Shown: piece by piece, positions 32,080-42,024 of the stretch | Numbering within the stretch: position 1 is the first letter of the stretch | How the letters are laid out: each line of letters opens with the position of its first letter | DNA from: Paraburkholderia antibiotica | GTDB taxonomy: Bacteria; Pseudomonadota; Gammaproteobacteria; Burkholderiales; Burkholderiaceae | Assembly (NCBI RefSeq): GCF_012927125.1 | Contig: NZ_JABBFZ010000004.1 | Span: forward strand, 362,477 to 426,476 | Direction of reading: 5' to 3' | Length of the DNA stretch: 64,000 bases | Notes under the pieces: generated by a model | The model's database searches: none | What the model was told of the DNA's origin: nothing | Seen by the model: only the letters and a program-made list of their open reading frames with translations | Position numbers and translations under genes: made by a program

Positions 32080-32817
32080 ATGACCGATGATGTTCCCCTC
32101 GTTCTCGCCGACGGCATCGTGCGGCGCGATGCGCACCGCGGCCAGACCCTGCTGCAGCCGACCCGCTTCGCGCTGCGCGCCGGCGAGCGCGTCGCGATCA
32201 CCGGGCCGTCCGGCTCGGGCAAGAGCGTGTTCCTGCGCGCCCTCGCGCTGCTCGATCCGATCGATGCCGGACGCATCCTGTGGCATGGCGCGCCGGTCGA
32301 GCGCGCGGCGATTCCGCGCTATCGGCGCAACGTCGCGTATATCCGCCAGCGGCCCGCGCTGATCGACGGCAGCGTCGAGGACAATCTGCGCTATCCGTAC
32401 CAATTGCGCGCATATAGCGACGTGCGCTTCGATCGCGAGCGCGCGGCCGCGCTCGCCGCGCAGGCCGGTCGCGGCGACGACTTCCTCGGCAAGCGCGCAA
32501 GCGAACTGTCGGGCGGCGAAGCGCAGATCGCCGCGCTGATTCGCGTGCTGCAACTCGCGCCCGAGGTGTTGCTGCTCGACGAGCCGACCGCGTCGCTCGA
32601 CCCGGCTTCGTCGCGCGCGATCGAAGCGCTGGTGCAGGCGTGGTTCGATGCCGCGCCGGGACATCATGCGTCGATGTGGGTGTCGCACGACCTGGAGCAG
32701 GCGGCCCGCATGAGCGAGCGGCATCTGACGATGCGCGCCGGCGTGCTCGAACAAATCACATTCGCCAATACGCGTGACGACGTCAACGCAAACGAAGCTC
32801 GGGAGCCGCGCCCATGA
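32080..32817 (+). CDS. ABC transporter ATP-binding protein, FetA-like
   Basis: 245 residues from MTDDVPLVLA. Walker A is GPSGSGKS (~39), the Q loop is in YIRQRPAL, the signature is LSGGEAQ and Walker B is LLLLDEPTAS. The stop overlaps the ATG of the permease gene (ATGA), so the two are coupled. By family, FetA energises FetB, an exporter that lowers cellular iron or manganese in stress. No iron-box is seen. The frame extends 18 codons upstream; the later ATG fits better. Confidence 0.82.
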   Translation: MTDDVPLVLADGIVRRDAHRGQTLLQPTRFALRAGERVAITGPSGSGKSVFLRALALLDPIDAGRILWHGAPVERAAIPRYRRNVAYIRQRPALIDGSVEDNLRYPYQLRAYSDVRFDRERAAALAAQAGRGDDFLGKRASELSGGEAQIAALIRVLQLAPEVLLLDEPTASLDPASSRAIEALVQAWFDAAPGHHASMWVSHDLEQAARMSERHLTMRAGVLEQITFANTRDDVNANEAREPRP

Positions 32818-33620
32818 GCCTGCAGAATCTGAGCTTGTGGGACGTCGCGATCGCGACGCTGCTGATCGTCGTGAATGGCGCGGTGTCGGTCGCGCTGAAG
32901 CTCGATCTCGAACGCAAGCTCGCCTGGGCCGCGGTGCGCACGGTCGTGCAGTTGCTCGCGATCGGCTACGTGCTCGGCTGGGTGTTCCGCTTCGACCGCT
33001 GGTACGTGGTGCTGCCGTTGATGATCCTGATGACGCTGATCGCCGGTTTCGCCGGCGCGCAGCGCGGCCACCACACCTATGCCGGACAACGCGCCGACAG
33101 CGTGCTGTCGATCTGGCTCAGTTCGTGGCTGGTCGCGGCGGTCGGGCTGTTCGCGGTAATCCGGATTCATCCGTGGTACGAACCGCAATATGCGATTCCG
33201 ATTCTCGGGATGATCCTCGGCAATACGCTGACCGGCGTGTCGCTCGGCGTCGAACGGATGACCGAGGAGCTGACCGCGCGGCGCGACCGCGTCGACATGG
33301 CGCTCGCGCTCGGCGCGACGCGTTGGGAAGCCGCGCAGGCGCCGGCGCGCCAGGCGGTGCGCGCGGGCATGATGCCGACGCTCAATCAGATGGCGGTGGT
33401 CGGCGTGGTCAGTCTGCCCGGCATGATGACGGGCCAGGTGCTGGCCGGGCAGTCGCCATTGCAGGCGGTGCGCTATCAGATCGTCATCATGTTTCTGATC
33501 GCCGCGTCGTCGGCGTTGGGCACCGTTGGCGCGGTGTTGCTCACGTACCGGCGGCTGTTTTCGGCGGAGCATCAGTTCCTGCCGGCGAGGCTTGTCGAGC
33601 GGCAGGCGCGTAAGGGTTGA
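32814..33620 (+). CDS. ABC transporter permease, FetB-like (UPF0014)
   Basis: 268 residues, several hydrophobic helices; the conserved segment FAVIRIHPWYEPQYAIPILGMILGN and QMAVVGVVSLPGMMTGQVLAG place it in the FetB/YbbM family. It forms the membrane part of the iron-export type system with the ATPase encoded immediately upstream, overlapping by four bases. The C-terminal tail is basic. No terminator was identified after it; the 256 bases to 33877 hold no gene that I can support. Confidence 0.85.
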   Translation: MSLQNLSLWDVAIATLLIVVNGAVSVALKLDLERKLAWAAVRTVVQLLAIGYVLGWVFRFDRWYVVLPLMILMTLIAGFAGAQRGHHTYAGQRADSVLSIWLSSWLVAAVGLFAVIRIHPWYEPQYAIPILGMILGNTLTGVSLGVERMTEELTARRDRVDMALALGATRWEAAQAPARQAVRAGMMPTLNQMAVVGVVSLPGMMTGQVLAGQSPLQAVRYQIVIMFLIAASSALGTVGAVLLTYRRLFSAEHQFLPARLVERQARKG

Positions 33621-33876
33621 GGCTCAGCCGGCGAGTGGGGGCGCGTTCAGCGCAGTCATGGCCGCCGCGCCTGGGCTCACGCTTGAAGTGCATGCTTGCG
33701 TTGCCCGTTTGAACTGTGCCCGGCGCATCTGAGGCCGCACCTGAGGCTCTGCTTGCGCGGCTTCGCAGTGGGCTCACTCGCCCACTACATCCACCGCGCC
33801 CGCTACATCGGTGCATCGACGCACGCATTCGCCGCTGCCGATTCGATGCGGATGCGCTGAAGATTCGAACCAGCGC

Positions 33877-34425
33877 TCAGCGCTTCGCGCTAACCGCGAC
33901 CTCGGTGCCATCGCTGAGCGTCAGCGTCTTCGTCGTGCCGTTGACCGGCATCGTGAAACGCACAATCTGACTCACGCGCACGTCGTTCGGACACTTGAGC
34001 GTCTTGCCGCCGCTCGTCACGGTCTTCACGCCGCGCGGCGTCTGCGCCTGGAAGCTCAGCTGCACGCTCGCGGTGCCGTCCTTGGCGACCACCGGCGCGA
34101 AGCGTATCTGCGTCTGGCGAATCATCGCGCCATTCGCATCGACCGCCAGCGACGAGTAGTTCGGGCACGCATCCGTGCCCGCCACCGGTCCGCCCGGCGG
34201 CACGGTTTTCCATGTGAAGTCGTCCGATTCGCCGGAGCGGATCGTGCGGGTTTCCTGGGAATTGCCGAACTGTTTCGACGTCACGCGAACCGTGTAGCGG
34301 ATCGGACCATCGAGCGCGGCCTGGTTGGTCACCGTGATCGCGGTGGCTGCATGGGCAGCCGGCATCAACGCGCAGGCGAGAGAAGCGACAACGGAAACGG
34401 CGGAGAGTTTGAAGCTGGAGCCCAT
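33877..34425 (-). CDS. Secreted protein of unknown function
   Basis: 182 residues from MGSSFKLSAVSVVASLACAL, a good Sec signal peptide with cleavage near AHA-AT (~28). A longer frame continues upstream but reads as non-coding. The mature protein is a beta-rich domain with two cysteines (CPNYSS, KCPNDV) that could form a disulfide. I cannot name a family with confidence. It is transcribed alone, opposite to the FetAB genes. Confidence 0.65.
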   Translation of the reverse strand: MGSSFKLSAVSVVASLACALMPAAHAATAITVTNQAALDGPIRYTVRVTSKQFGNSQETRTIRSGESDDFTWKTVPPGGPVAGTDACPNYSSLAVDANGAMIRQTQIRFAPVVAKDGTASVQLSFQAQTPRGVKTVTSGGKTLKCPNDVRVSQIVRFTMPVNGTTKTLTLSDGTEVAVSAKR

Positions 34426-34749
34426 ACTGTCACCTCGTTGTTGTGCCGCTGCGCGCCCGCACCCAGCGCTACTGCCTCGCCCTGCCCGACTCGTGCGTTC
34501 GGACCGGCCCGCTGCGGCGCAAGACACGCAACCGTTTTAGCATGCTGCTCCACCAGTCTAACGCCAAGCACGGCACCGCGCGTGTCGTGTCGGCTCGGGT
34601 GTTAACCCGCTTGCGAGAAGACCGTTTCTGCGTGCCGCTTTCATCTCTGAATTTCTGAAAGCGGTGCGAGGCCTCAGGCTGCGTGCATCTGCATCCCGCA
34701 CGCACGGACCGGCGATGCGCGCCGCCGGCCCTGCGCCACTGGCCTACGC

Positions 34750-35766
34750 TCAGAAGCCCGTCAACACCAGCTTGCCGATCGCGCGTCCCCCTTCGAGCAG
34801 CTGGTGCGCGCGCCGCAGATTCTCCGCGTTGATCCGGCCGAGGTCCTGGCCGAGCGTCGTACGCAACGTGCCCGCATCGACGAGCCGTGCAACTTCGGTC
34901 AGTAGCTTGTGCTGCTCGATCATGTCGGGCGTGCCGAACATCGAGCGCGTGAACATGAACTCCCAGTGAAACGCGGCGCTCTTCGACTTCAGCAGTTCGA
35001 CCGGCAGAGACTGACCGTTCTCGACGATCGTGCAGATGCCGCCTTGCGGCTTGATCAGTTGCGCGGCGGCCGGGAAGTTGCGGTCGGTGTCGTTGAAGAT
35101 CAGCACGTAGTCGACCTGCTCGATGCCGATTGCCTTCAACTGCGCGGGCAGATCGCCGAAGTGATCGACGACGTGATCCGCGCCGAGCTCGCGCGCCCAT
35201 TGCGCCGACTCCGGCCGCGACGCGGTCGCGATCACCTGCAGCTTGCCGAGTTGCTTCGCGAGCTGGATGCCGATCGAGCCGACCCCGCCCGCGCCGCCGA
35301 AAATCAGCACCGAGCGGCCTTTGTGCGCGCCCTGCGGCGACACGCCGAGACGGTCGAACAGCGCCTCCCACGCGGTGATCGCGGTCAACGGCAACGCGGC
35401 CGCGTGGGTGAAATCGAGCGACGCCGGCTTGCGTCCGACGATCCGCTCGTCGACCAGATGGAATTCGCTGTTCGCGCCCGGCCGCGTGATGCTGCCCGCG
35501 TAGAACACCGGATCGCCGATCTTGAACAGCGTGACGTCCGGCCCGACCGCGACGACGGTGCCGGCGGCATCCCAGCCGAGCACGCGCGGCGTCGATTCGA
35601 CTGTGTCTTTCGGCGCGCGCACCTTGGTGTCGACCGGGTTCACCGAGATCGCTTCGACCTTGACCAGCAGATCGCGCCCGCTGGCTTCGGGTTGAGGAAT
35701 CTCGACGTCGACGAGCGCTTCGGCGTGATCGATCGGCAGATAACGGTAGAGTCCGACGGCTTTCAT
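34750..35766 (-). CDS. Zinc-type alcohol dehydrogenase-like oxidoreductase (MDR family)
   Basis: 338 residues. The catalytic N-terminal domain (SVNPVDTKVRAP) and the Rossmann domain (IFGGAGGVGSIGIQLAKQLG, ~150-170) are those of the medium-chain dehydrogenase superfamily, quinone oxidoreductase branch. The zinc-ligand cysteines of true alcohol dehydrogenases are not visible, so it probably reduces quinones or enals with NAD(P)H. A divergent LysR gene starts 168 bases away, suggesting local control. Start MKAVGLYRYL is standard. Confidence 0.88.
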   Translation of the reverse strand: MKAVGLYRYLPIDHAEALVDVEIPQPEASGRDLLVKVEAISVNPVDTKVRAPKDTVESTPRVLGWDAAGTVVAVGPDVTLFKIGDPVFYAGSITRPGANSEFHLVDERIVGRKPASLDFTHAAALPLTAITAWEALFDRLGVSPQGAHKGRSVLIFGGAGGVGSIGIQLAKQLGKLQVIATASRPESAQWARELGADHVVDHFGDLPAQLKAIGIEQVDYVLIFNDTDRNFPAAAQLIKPQGGICTIVENGQSLPVELLKSKSAAFHWEFMFTRSMFGTPDMIEQHKLLTEVARLVDAGTLRTTLGQDLGRINAENLRRAHQLLEGGRAIGKLVLTGF

Positions 35767-35934
35767 GGCTGCTCCTGATGGGTTCGGATTTCAGATTCGT
35801 GTTTCGGAAGGAAGCATCGCTGGCGGTCATCACCGGCGACGACATGAGCGTTATCGTAGGATCGCCGGTCTTCTTTTAAAACAGTCATAATGACTGAAAC
35901 ATTTTTTGGCTTTTCCGAATAATGAGTATCCGCG

Positions 35935-36906
35935 ATGAGTACGCATGAATCTGTCGGCCGCTCGCTGCCCGACGAGCGCGAGCGGCTCGATCTGCTCGAC
36001 GTCGCGCTGTTCGTGCGCGCCGCGCTGCTAGCCAACGTGTCGGCGGCCGGGCGCGAGTTCGGCGTATCGGCGGCGGTCGCCAGTGCGCGGATCGCGCAGC
36101 TCGAAAAGCTGCTCGGCGCGCGTCTGCTGCATCGGACCACGCGCCGCATCAGCCTCACCCAGGATGGCGAAGTGTTCATGACACGCGCCGAGGCGCTGCT
36201 CGATGCGGCCGCCGCCGCGCGCGCATCGGTCGGCCGCGCGCAGGCCGAGCCGCAAGGACGGTTGCGCGTATCGATGCCGTCGTCGTTCGGGCGGCAGCAT
36301 GTGTCGCCGGTGATCAGCGAATTCCTGCGCTGCTATCCGGGCGTGAGCGTCGATCTGCGGCTGACCGATCAGCTCGTCGATCTGGTCGACGCGGGCATCG
36401 ATGTCGCGATTCGCGTCGGCATGCTGAAGGATTCGTCGCTGGTCGCGCGGCGGCTCGCGGTGAACCGGCGTGTGCTGTGCGCGTCGCCCGCGTATCTTGC
36501 CGCGCATGGCACGCCGCATCATCCGTCGGAGCTCGCGCGGCACGAGTGCATCATCCTGTCGGACCAGCGCGACTGGGGCTTCATGACACCGGCCGGCGCG
36601 CTCGATGTGCGCGTGGGCGGCCGTCTCGTCACCGACAACGGCGAAGTGATTCGCGACGCGCTGCTGGCCGGTTTCGGCATCGCGCTGAAATCGACGTGGG
36701 ACGTGGCGCGCTATCTGCGCAGCGGCGAACTCGTGAGCGTGCTCGACAGCTATCCGCTCGCCAACGATGTCGCGATCTGGGCCGTGTATCCGAGCCGCGC
36801 GTTCGTGCCGCCGAAGACGCTCGCGTTCATCGATTTTCTGGCCGCGCATTTTGGTGATCCGCCGTATTGGGATCGGGAGCCGGGGGAGTCTGATGCGAGG
36901 GAATAG
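35935..36906 (+). CDS. LysR-family transcriptional regulator
   Basis: 323 residues. A winged helix-turn-helix at ~20-80 (FVRAALLANVSAAGREFGVSAAVASARIAQLEKLLGARLLHRTTRRISL) is followed by the periplasmic-binding-like effector domain (~105-310). It is of the CrgA/YafC-like group. Divergent from the oxidoreductase gene, so that gene is the probable target; effector unknown. Confidence 0.92.
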   Translation: MSTHESVGRSLPDERERLDLLDVALFVRAALLANVSAAGREFGVSAAVASARIAQLEKLLGARLLHRTTRRISLTQDGEVFMTRAEALLDAAAAARASVGRAQAEPQGRLRVSMPSSFGRQHVSPVISEFLRCYPGVSVDLRLTDQLVDLVDAGIDVAIRVGMLKDSSLVARRLAVNRRVLCASPAYLAAHGTPHHPSELARHECIILSDQRDWGFMTPAGALDVRVGGRLVTDNGEVIRDALLAGFGIALKSTWDVARYLRSGELVSVLDSYPLANDVAIWAVYPSRAFVPPKTLAFIDFLAAHFGDPPYWDREPGESDARE

Positions 36907-36936
36907 CTTGGGTGGGATTCCCGATGCGCTCAACCA

Positions 36937-37260
36937 TCACCGACCGCCTTTCCCTCCCGGCTGCTTGCGATCCGAGTTGACATCGGTATGCGCGTCGTTC
37001 TGCGTGCGCGTCTGATAGTCGTCGCCGCCACGACGATCGGTATCTTCGAGTCCGCGTTCGAGATCCTGATGCGCCTGTTTGCCGACATCGCGCGGATGGT
37101 CCTCGTGCTGCGACTCCGGGTCCTGGTCGCTTTCGTGCGGCAGCGGCGCAGCCGCCTCTTCTAGCGAGCGCGGATTTTTTTCCGTATGCGCATCGGAGCG
37201 AGGGTTAGCGGGTGGGTTGGCGTGCTGATCGCCGTCGGTCGATTGCGGCGCGGTCTTCAT
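36937..37260 (-). CDS. Small hydrophilic protein, unknown function
   Basis: 107 residues from MKTAPQSTDGDQHANPPANP, extremely polar and rich in D/H/N/Q/E/R with no hydrophobic core, so probably intrinsically disordered. A SD-like GGAAGGAG precedes the ATG. It sits 190 bases after ligD on the same strand and resembles the small low-complexity proteins often found near stress genes. No family is recognised. Confidence 0.5.
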   Translation of the reverse strand: MKTAPQSTDGDQHANPPANPRSDAHTEKNPRSLEEAAAPLPHESDQDPESQHEDHPRDVGKQAHQDLERGLEDTDRRGGDDYQTRTQNDAHTDVNSDRKQPGGKGGR

Positions 37261-37449
37261 GGCGTGCTCCTTCCTGTGGTGAGCGGGTGAAGTAATCCTG
37301 CGATGCGGTCGCACGGGTCGAACGCGTATCCGTGCGGTCTGCTTGATTCGTGCGACTCGCATGATTCGTGCGGTCCGCTCGATCCGCTTGCATCGATTCG
37401 CGCCCACTGCACCCAGGCGCGTCAAACGGCCAACTGAGCACTCGTCTGT

Positions 37450-40400
37450 TCAGCCCGCCTCGTCCAGCCGCTGTTTCATCGCGGCGGTAATGCGTTGACG
37501 GGTCTTCGCATAGGCGGCCCACGGATCGCTCTTCAGGTCCGCGAGGCGCTCGTGCACATTGCCGATGTGCCACTGATCGCCCCTCGTCGTCTCCGCGACC
37601 TCGTCCCACCCGAGCGGCACCGACACGCCTAGCCCAGGCCGCGCACGCGCCGAGAATGCGGCGACCGTGCTCGAACCGCGGTTGTTGCGCAGATAATCGA
37701 TGAAGATTTTCTTCTTGCGATTCTGCGCGCCCATCTTCGCGCTGAAGTACTGCGGCAACGTCGTCGCCATGTGCTGCGCGACCGCCTGCGAAAAATCCTT
37801 CACCTCGTCCCAGCCGGCCTGTTTCGCGAGCGGCACGATGACGTGCAGTCCCTTGCCGCCGCTGGTCTTGCAGAACGACTGCAGACCCAGTTCTTCGAGC
37901 AGCGAGTGCGTCAATTGCGCGGCTTCGATCATGCGCGCCCAGCCCAGCGACGGGTCCGGGTCGAGATCGAACACCATACGGTCGGGTTTCTCGATACTCG
38001 ACGCCACCGCATTCCACGTGTGAAATTCGACCGTGCCCATTTGCGCGGCGCCGACCAGCGCGGCAAGCGTATCGAGGGTAATCAGCGGCGGATGCCCGAG
38101 GTCGAGTCCCTCGTGCTGCGTGACGTGCGGAATCGCCAGCTTCTGGCTGTGCTTCTGGAAAAACAGCTCATCGCCGATGTCCTCGGGCGCACGCACCAGC
38201 GCAACCGGCCGCTCGCGCAGATGCGGCAGCATCCACTCGGCGACCGATTCGTAGTAGCGCACCAGATCGAGCTTGGTGGTAGCGCTGCTTTTGTCGATCA
38301 CGCGATCGGGGTGCGAAATGCGCACACCGGCGATTTCGGCTTGCGCGCGGGCGCGGGGTGTGGTGGTGGGTTCGGCGGGACGATCGGCGGTGGCGGCTTT
38401 TTTCTTTGCGGCAGTTTTCGATGCTGCTTTCTCTGCGACGGTTTTCTTTATGGCGCGTTCATTGGACGTGGCTTCATTTGATGCTGCTTTTTCCGCGGCG
38501 CTTCCATCTGCTGCTTTCTTTGCCGCGCTTCCATTTGCAGCAGTTTTCCTGGCAGCAGTTTTCTTTACCACCGCTCCCTTCGCCGCAGCCTGCTTCGACG
38601 CAGCCTCATCGGCCACCGCCTCCTTCACGTCCTTTGCCTCAGTCCTCTTCCGCCCGCCCTTTTGCGGCATGTCGTCGGCGGCGGTTTCGCTTGGCTGTTG
38701 CACGTCGGCTCCTTGTCGGGCGGTTTCCCTGACGATCTGGCGCGCCGGCTTGTCGGTACGCAGACTCACGAACGACGCCTGGCGCACGATGCCGTCGCTC
38801 GTCCATTCGGCGAAGTTGCATTCGGCGACCAGCACCGGCTCGACCCAATGCACCGGCGTGCGGCTACGCTCGCGCGGGGCGCTGGCGAATGGCATGCGCC
38901 GGCTCGCGTGCGCGTCGAGTGCCTGCTTGACCGAGCGCAGCAGCGCGGCGTCGAAGCCGGTGCCGACGCGCCCCGCGTATTGCAGTCGCCCCGCGCCGTC
39001 GTACACGCCGAGCAGCAGCGCGCCGAACGCCGCGCGACTGCCGGCCGGCTCCGAATAGCCGCCAATTACGAACTCCTGGCGACGTCGGCATTTCAGCTTG
39101 ATCCACGACGACGAGCGGCCCGACACATAGCGGCCGTCGCGCCGTTTGCCGATGATGCCTTCGAGCGCCATGTCGCACGCGCTCTTCAGCAATTCGTCGG
39201 CGCTGAACGCGAAATCGTTCGAGAAGCGCAGCACATGATCGTCGACGCCTTCGAGCAGCACGCGCAGCATCGCGCGACGCTGTTCGAGCGGCACGCCGCG
39301 CAGGTCGTAGCCGTTCAGGAACGGCAGATCGAACAGAAAGATCGCGATGTCCTGCGGACGATGGGCGTCGAACGCGTTCTGCAAGGCCTGGAAGTCGGGC
39401 ACGCCGCGCTCGTCGAGCACGACCGCTTCGCCGTCGAGCCACGCGCTGTGCAGCTCGAGCGCGTCGAAGGCCTGCACCTGCCGGCTGAACTTCGCGCTCC
39501 AGTCGTTGCCCGCGCGCGTGAAGACCTTGACCGCGCCGCCCTTCGCTTTCGATGCATGGTCGATGCGCGCGAGCACGCGATAGCCGTCGAACTTGATTTC
39601 GTAGAGCCAGTTGTCGTCGGGTGGCGCGCTATCGACGAGCGTCGCCAGTTGCGGTTTGAGGCTTGTGGGCAGCGCGGCTTTGATTGCGCCTTCGATCGAC
39701 GGCGAAGCGGCCAGCTCGCGCAGCGATTGCGCGCTGCGCGTGGCGACGAGGTCGGGGCGTTTGGGATCGGTTTGGTGCGATGAGGATGCGGGGTTTGTGG
39801 GTCGGCGCGTAGTGTTTGCTGTGCTTTTGCTTGCCGCGCTTTTGCTTGCTGCACTTTCGCCAGCCCTCCTGGCGGTGCGTGCCCCTTGCCCGCTCGCCAG
39901 CGCCTTCGCATCCACTTGCGTTCCCGGCTCGCTTGCCGTCGCGCGAGATCGCTTCGCGTTCCTACCTTGTTTCGCCACGCCATCGCCAAGCACACTGCCC
40001 GGCAGCTTCTTCAACACGTCGTATTCGCTCGCGTCGCGCGCCGCTTCATCGCGCTCCTTGATCAGCAGCCATTGCTCCTTGTCGCCGCTGCCGCGCATAT
40101 GGCTGCGCACGAGCGTCCAGCCGCCGTGCAGCTTGTCGCCGTGCAACTGGAACTTGAGCTTGCCGGCCGCATAGGCACGCGCGGCCTCGGCCTCCCCGCC
40201 TGCCGGCTCCCAACTGCCGCGATCCCACACGATCACGCTACCCGCGCCGTAGTTGCCGGAAGGAATTTCACCCTCGAACGAGCCGTATTCGAGCGGGTGA
40301 TCCTCGACGTGCACCGCAAGCCGCTTGACCGACGGATCGAGGCTCGGCCCTTTCGGCACGGCCCACGACAGCAGCGCGCCGTTCAGTTCGAGCCGGAAGT

Positions 40401-40572
40401 CGTAGTGCAGACGTCGCGCGTCATGCTCCTGAATCACATAGGACAGCGCGTGCTCCGCGCCACGCGCCGCGCTTCTTTTGCGGCTTGCGCGTCGACGGGC
40501 CGGAACGCCGGCCGGCTCGGGGGTGTCCTCGAAACGGCGCTTGCGGTGATAGGGATCGAGTCGGTCGTTCAT
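37450..40572 (-). CDS. ligD: LigD, multifunctional NHEJ DNA ligase
   Basis: 1040 residues from MNDRLDPYHR (a 15-codon longer start exists). The order is: 3'-phosphoesterase (~35-200; VIQEHDARRLHYDFRLEL); a Ser/Ala/Lys-rich linker; ATP-dependent ligase with nucleotidyl Lys in YEIKFDGYR (~327); a Lys/Ala-rich linker of ~140 residues (KTAAKK-like repeats); and the primase-polymerase (HPDRVIDKSSATTKLD..., DLDPDPSLGW). The PE-LIG-POL order is the Pseudomonas type, but the linkers make it longer than the ~840 residues seen there. It acts with Ku, encoded 91 bases upstream, in nonhomologous end joining. Confidence 0.95.
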   Translation of the reverse strand: MNDRLDPYHRKRRFEDTPEPAGVPARRRASRKRSAARGAEHALSYVIQEHDARRLHYDFRLELNGALLSWAVPKGPSLDPSVKRLAVHVEDHPLEYGSFEGEIPSGNYGAGSVIVWDRGSWEPAGGEAEAARAYAAGKLKFQLHGDKLHGGWTLVRSHMRGSGDKEQWLLIKERDEAARDASEYDVLKKLPGSVLGDGVAKQGRNAKRSRATASEPGTQVDAKALASGQGARTARRAGESAASKSAASKSTANTTRRPTNPASSSHQTDPKRPDLVATRSAQSLRELAASPSIEGAIKAALPTSLKPQLATLVDSAPPDDNWLYEIKFDGYRVLARIDHASKAKGGAVKVFTRAGNDWSAKFSRQVQAFDALELHSAWLDGEAVVLDERGVPDFQALQNAFDAHRPQDIAIFLFDLPFLNGYDLRGVPLEQRRAMLRVLLEGVDDHVLRFSNDFAFSADELLKSACDMALEGIIGKRRDGRYVSGRSSSWIKLKCRRRQEFVIGGYSEPAGSRAAFGALLLGVYDGAGRLQYAGRVGTGFDAALLRSVKQALDAHASRRMPFASAPRERSRTPVHWVEPVLVAECNFAEWTSDGIVRQASFVSLRTDKPARQIVRETARQGADVQQPSETAADDMPQKGGRKRTEAKDVKEAVADEAASKQAAAKGAVVKKTAARKTAANGSAAKKAADGSAAEKAASNEATSNERAIKKTVAEKAASKTAAKKKAATADRPAEPTTTPRARAQAEIAGVRISHPDRVIDKSSATTKLDLVRYYESVAEWMLPHLRERPVALVRAPEDIGDELFFQKHSQKLAIPHVTQHEGLDLGHPPLITLDTLAALVGAAQMGTVEFHTWNAVASSIEKPDRMVFDLDPDPSLGWARMIEAAQLTHSLLEELGLQSFCKTSGGKGLHVIVPLAKQAGWDEVKDFSQAVAQHMATTLPQYFSAKMGAQNRKKKIFIDYLRNNRGSSTVAAFSARARPGLGVSVPLGWDEVAETTRGDQWHIGNVHERLADLKSDPWAAYAKTRQRITAAMKQRLDEAG

Positions 40573-40662
40573 GGCGATGACGTCGGTACGTTGAGCGTCT
40601 GCAACAGGTGTCTCCAAACAATCTTTCCGCGCGGTTCAGGCAAAGCGGCGAACCCGCTGCAC

Positions 40663-41673
40663 TCAAGCCGCCGCGCGACGTTTGCGCGCCGTGGCCGTGG
40701 TTTTCGTCGTCGCGCGAGCGCTACCGCTACTACTGCCGCTGCGGCTGCGGGCGGTGCCCGTCGCGCGCGATTTCTTGCGTGCGGGCGCGGCGGCCTCTTC
40801 ATCGGCCTCAGTCGCGGCGTCGGCTTTCCCGTCGTCGTCATCGGTGGCGCGCTTGCGGCCGGTGGCCGGCTTGCCCTTGCCGCGGCCGAGACTACGCTTG
40901 AGCAGATCGGACAGATCGAGAATGTCGGCCGATTTGCGCGACTCGCGCGGCGCTTCGACGTCGGTGATTTCCTCGGTCTTGCCCGCGCGGATCTTGCGTT
41001 CGACGAGCGCCATGATGTCGTCGCGAAACGTATCGTGGTACTGCGCCGGGTCCCACGTTTCGCTCATGTCGTCGATCAGCTTTCTGGCCATCTCGAGTTC
41101 TTTCGCCGATACGCCGGCGGCCTTCATGCCGTCGGGCGGCAGCTTGAATTCGTCGAGACTGCGCACTTCGTCGGCCCAGCGCAGCGTGTTCAACGCGAGC
41201 ACGGAACCGAGCGGAATCAGCGCCGCCAGATGCTGCTTGTTGTGCAGCACCACACTCGCGACGCCGATCTTCGCGGACGCCTTCATCGCCTCGCGCAGCA
41301 ATGCGTAGACCTTCTCGCCCTTGCGGTCCGGCGTCAGAAAGTACGGCGTGTCGAGATAGAGGAACGAGATGTCGGGGGCATCGACGAAGGCGAGGATGTC
41401 GACCGTTTGCGTCGATTCGGGATTCGCCGCGCGGATTTCGTCGTCCGACAGCACCACGTAGTGGTCCTTCTCGTACTCGAAGCCGCGCACGATATTCTCG
41501 CGCGTCACGTCCTTGCCGGTGCGCTTGTTGATCTGCTTGTAGCCGATCGGGTCGATCGTGCGCCTGTCGAGCAGATTGAAGCCGACCTTCTCCGACTGCG
41601 TCGCCGGATACAGTTGCACCGGTACGTGGACGAGCCCGAAACTGATTGCGCCCTTCCAGATCATGTGTGCCAT
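40663..41673 (-). CDS. ku: Ku, NHEJ DNA end-binding protein
   Basis: 336 residues from MAHMIWKGAISFGLVHVPVQ, the canonical bacterial Ku start. The core beta-barrel (~1-250) that rings DNA ends is intact. The C-terminal ~75 residues are Lys/Arg/Ala-rich (RKRATDDDD..., ATTKTTATARKRRAAA), a basic tail as seen in many bacterial Ku proteins that promotes bridging and LigD recruitment. Followed by ligD on the same strand, most likely one transcript. Confidence 0.96.
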   Translation of the reverse strand: MAHMIWKGAISFGLVHVPVQLYPATQSEKVGFNLLDRRTIDPIGYKQINKRTGKDVTRENIVRGFEYEKDHYVVLSDDEIRAANPESTQTVDILAFVDAPDISFLYLDTPYFLTPDRKGEKVYALLREAMKASAKIGVASVVLHNKQHLAALIPLGSVLALNTLRWADEVRSLDEFKLPPDGMKAAGVSAKELEMARKLIDDMSETWDPAQYHDTFRDDIMALVERKIRAGKTEEITDVEAPRESRKSADILDLSDLLKRSLGRGKGKPATGRKRATDDDDGKADAATEADEEAAAPARKKSRATGTARSRSGSSSGSARATTKTTATARKRRAAA

Positions 41674-41970
41674 CGCGCGCTCCCGTTGGCTGGAGATCAA
41701 CGCGAAGCAGCAAGCGTGCCACGGGTTCGGCGGTATTGAGTGGCGAGAGCCGCGCCGGGAGCGGCGTGGGCGGCTCTCGCTGCTCGTGAGCGGATCGGCG
41801 GCGAGCCGTCATGGGTTGTAAGTCTTGCGATGGTGCGGCAAAACCTACGGCTTTCTGCGGCTGGACGAAGTACGCGAATGGTAGGGTTTTGCGCACGACG
41901 ATACGTGTTTGCGTTCGCGGCAGTGGACGTTGGAATAGCGTGATGCGATACGGGAGAAAACTTACGCGAG

Positions 41971-42024
41971 CCTCTGCCTCTGCCTCTGCCTCTGCCTCTG
42001 CCTCTGCCTCTGCCTCTGCCTCTG
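41971..42024 (+). repeat. Tandem hexanucleotide repeat CCTCTG x9
   Basis: Nine perfect copies of cctctg lie in the gap between ku and the P450 gene. They are followed without a break by a heptanucleotide array. Slipped-strand mispairing at such an array would vary copy number. Confidence 0.95.
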
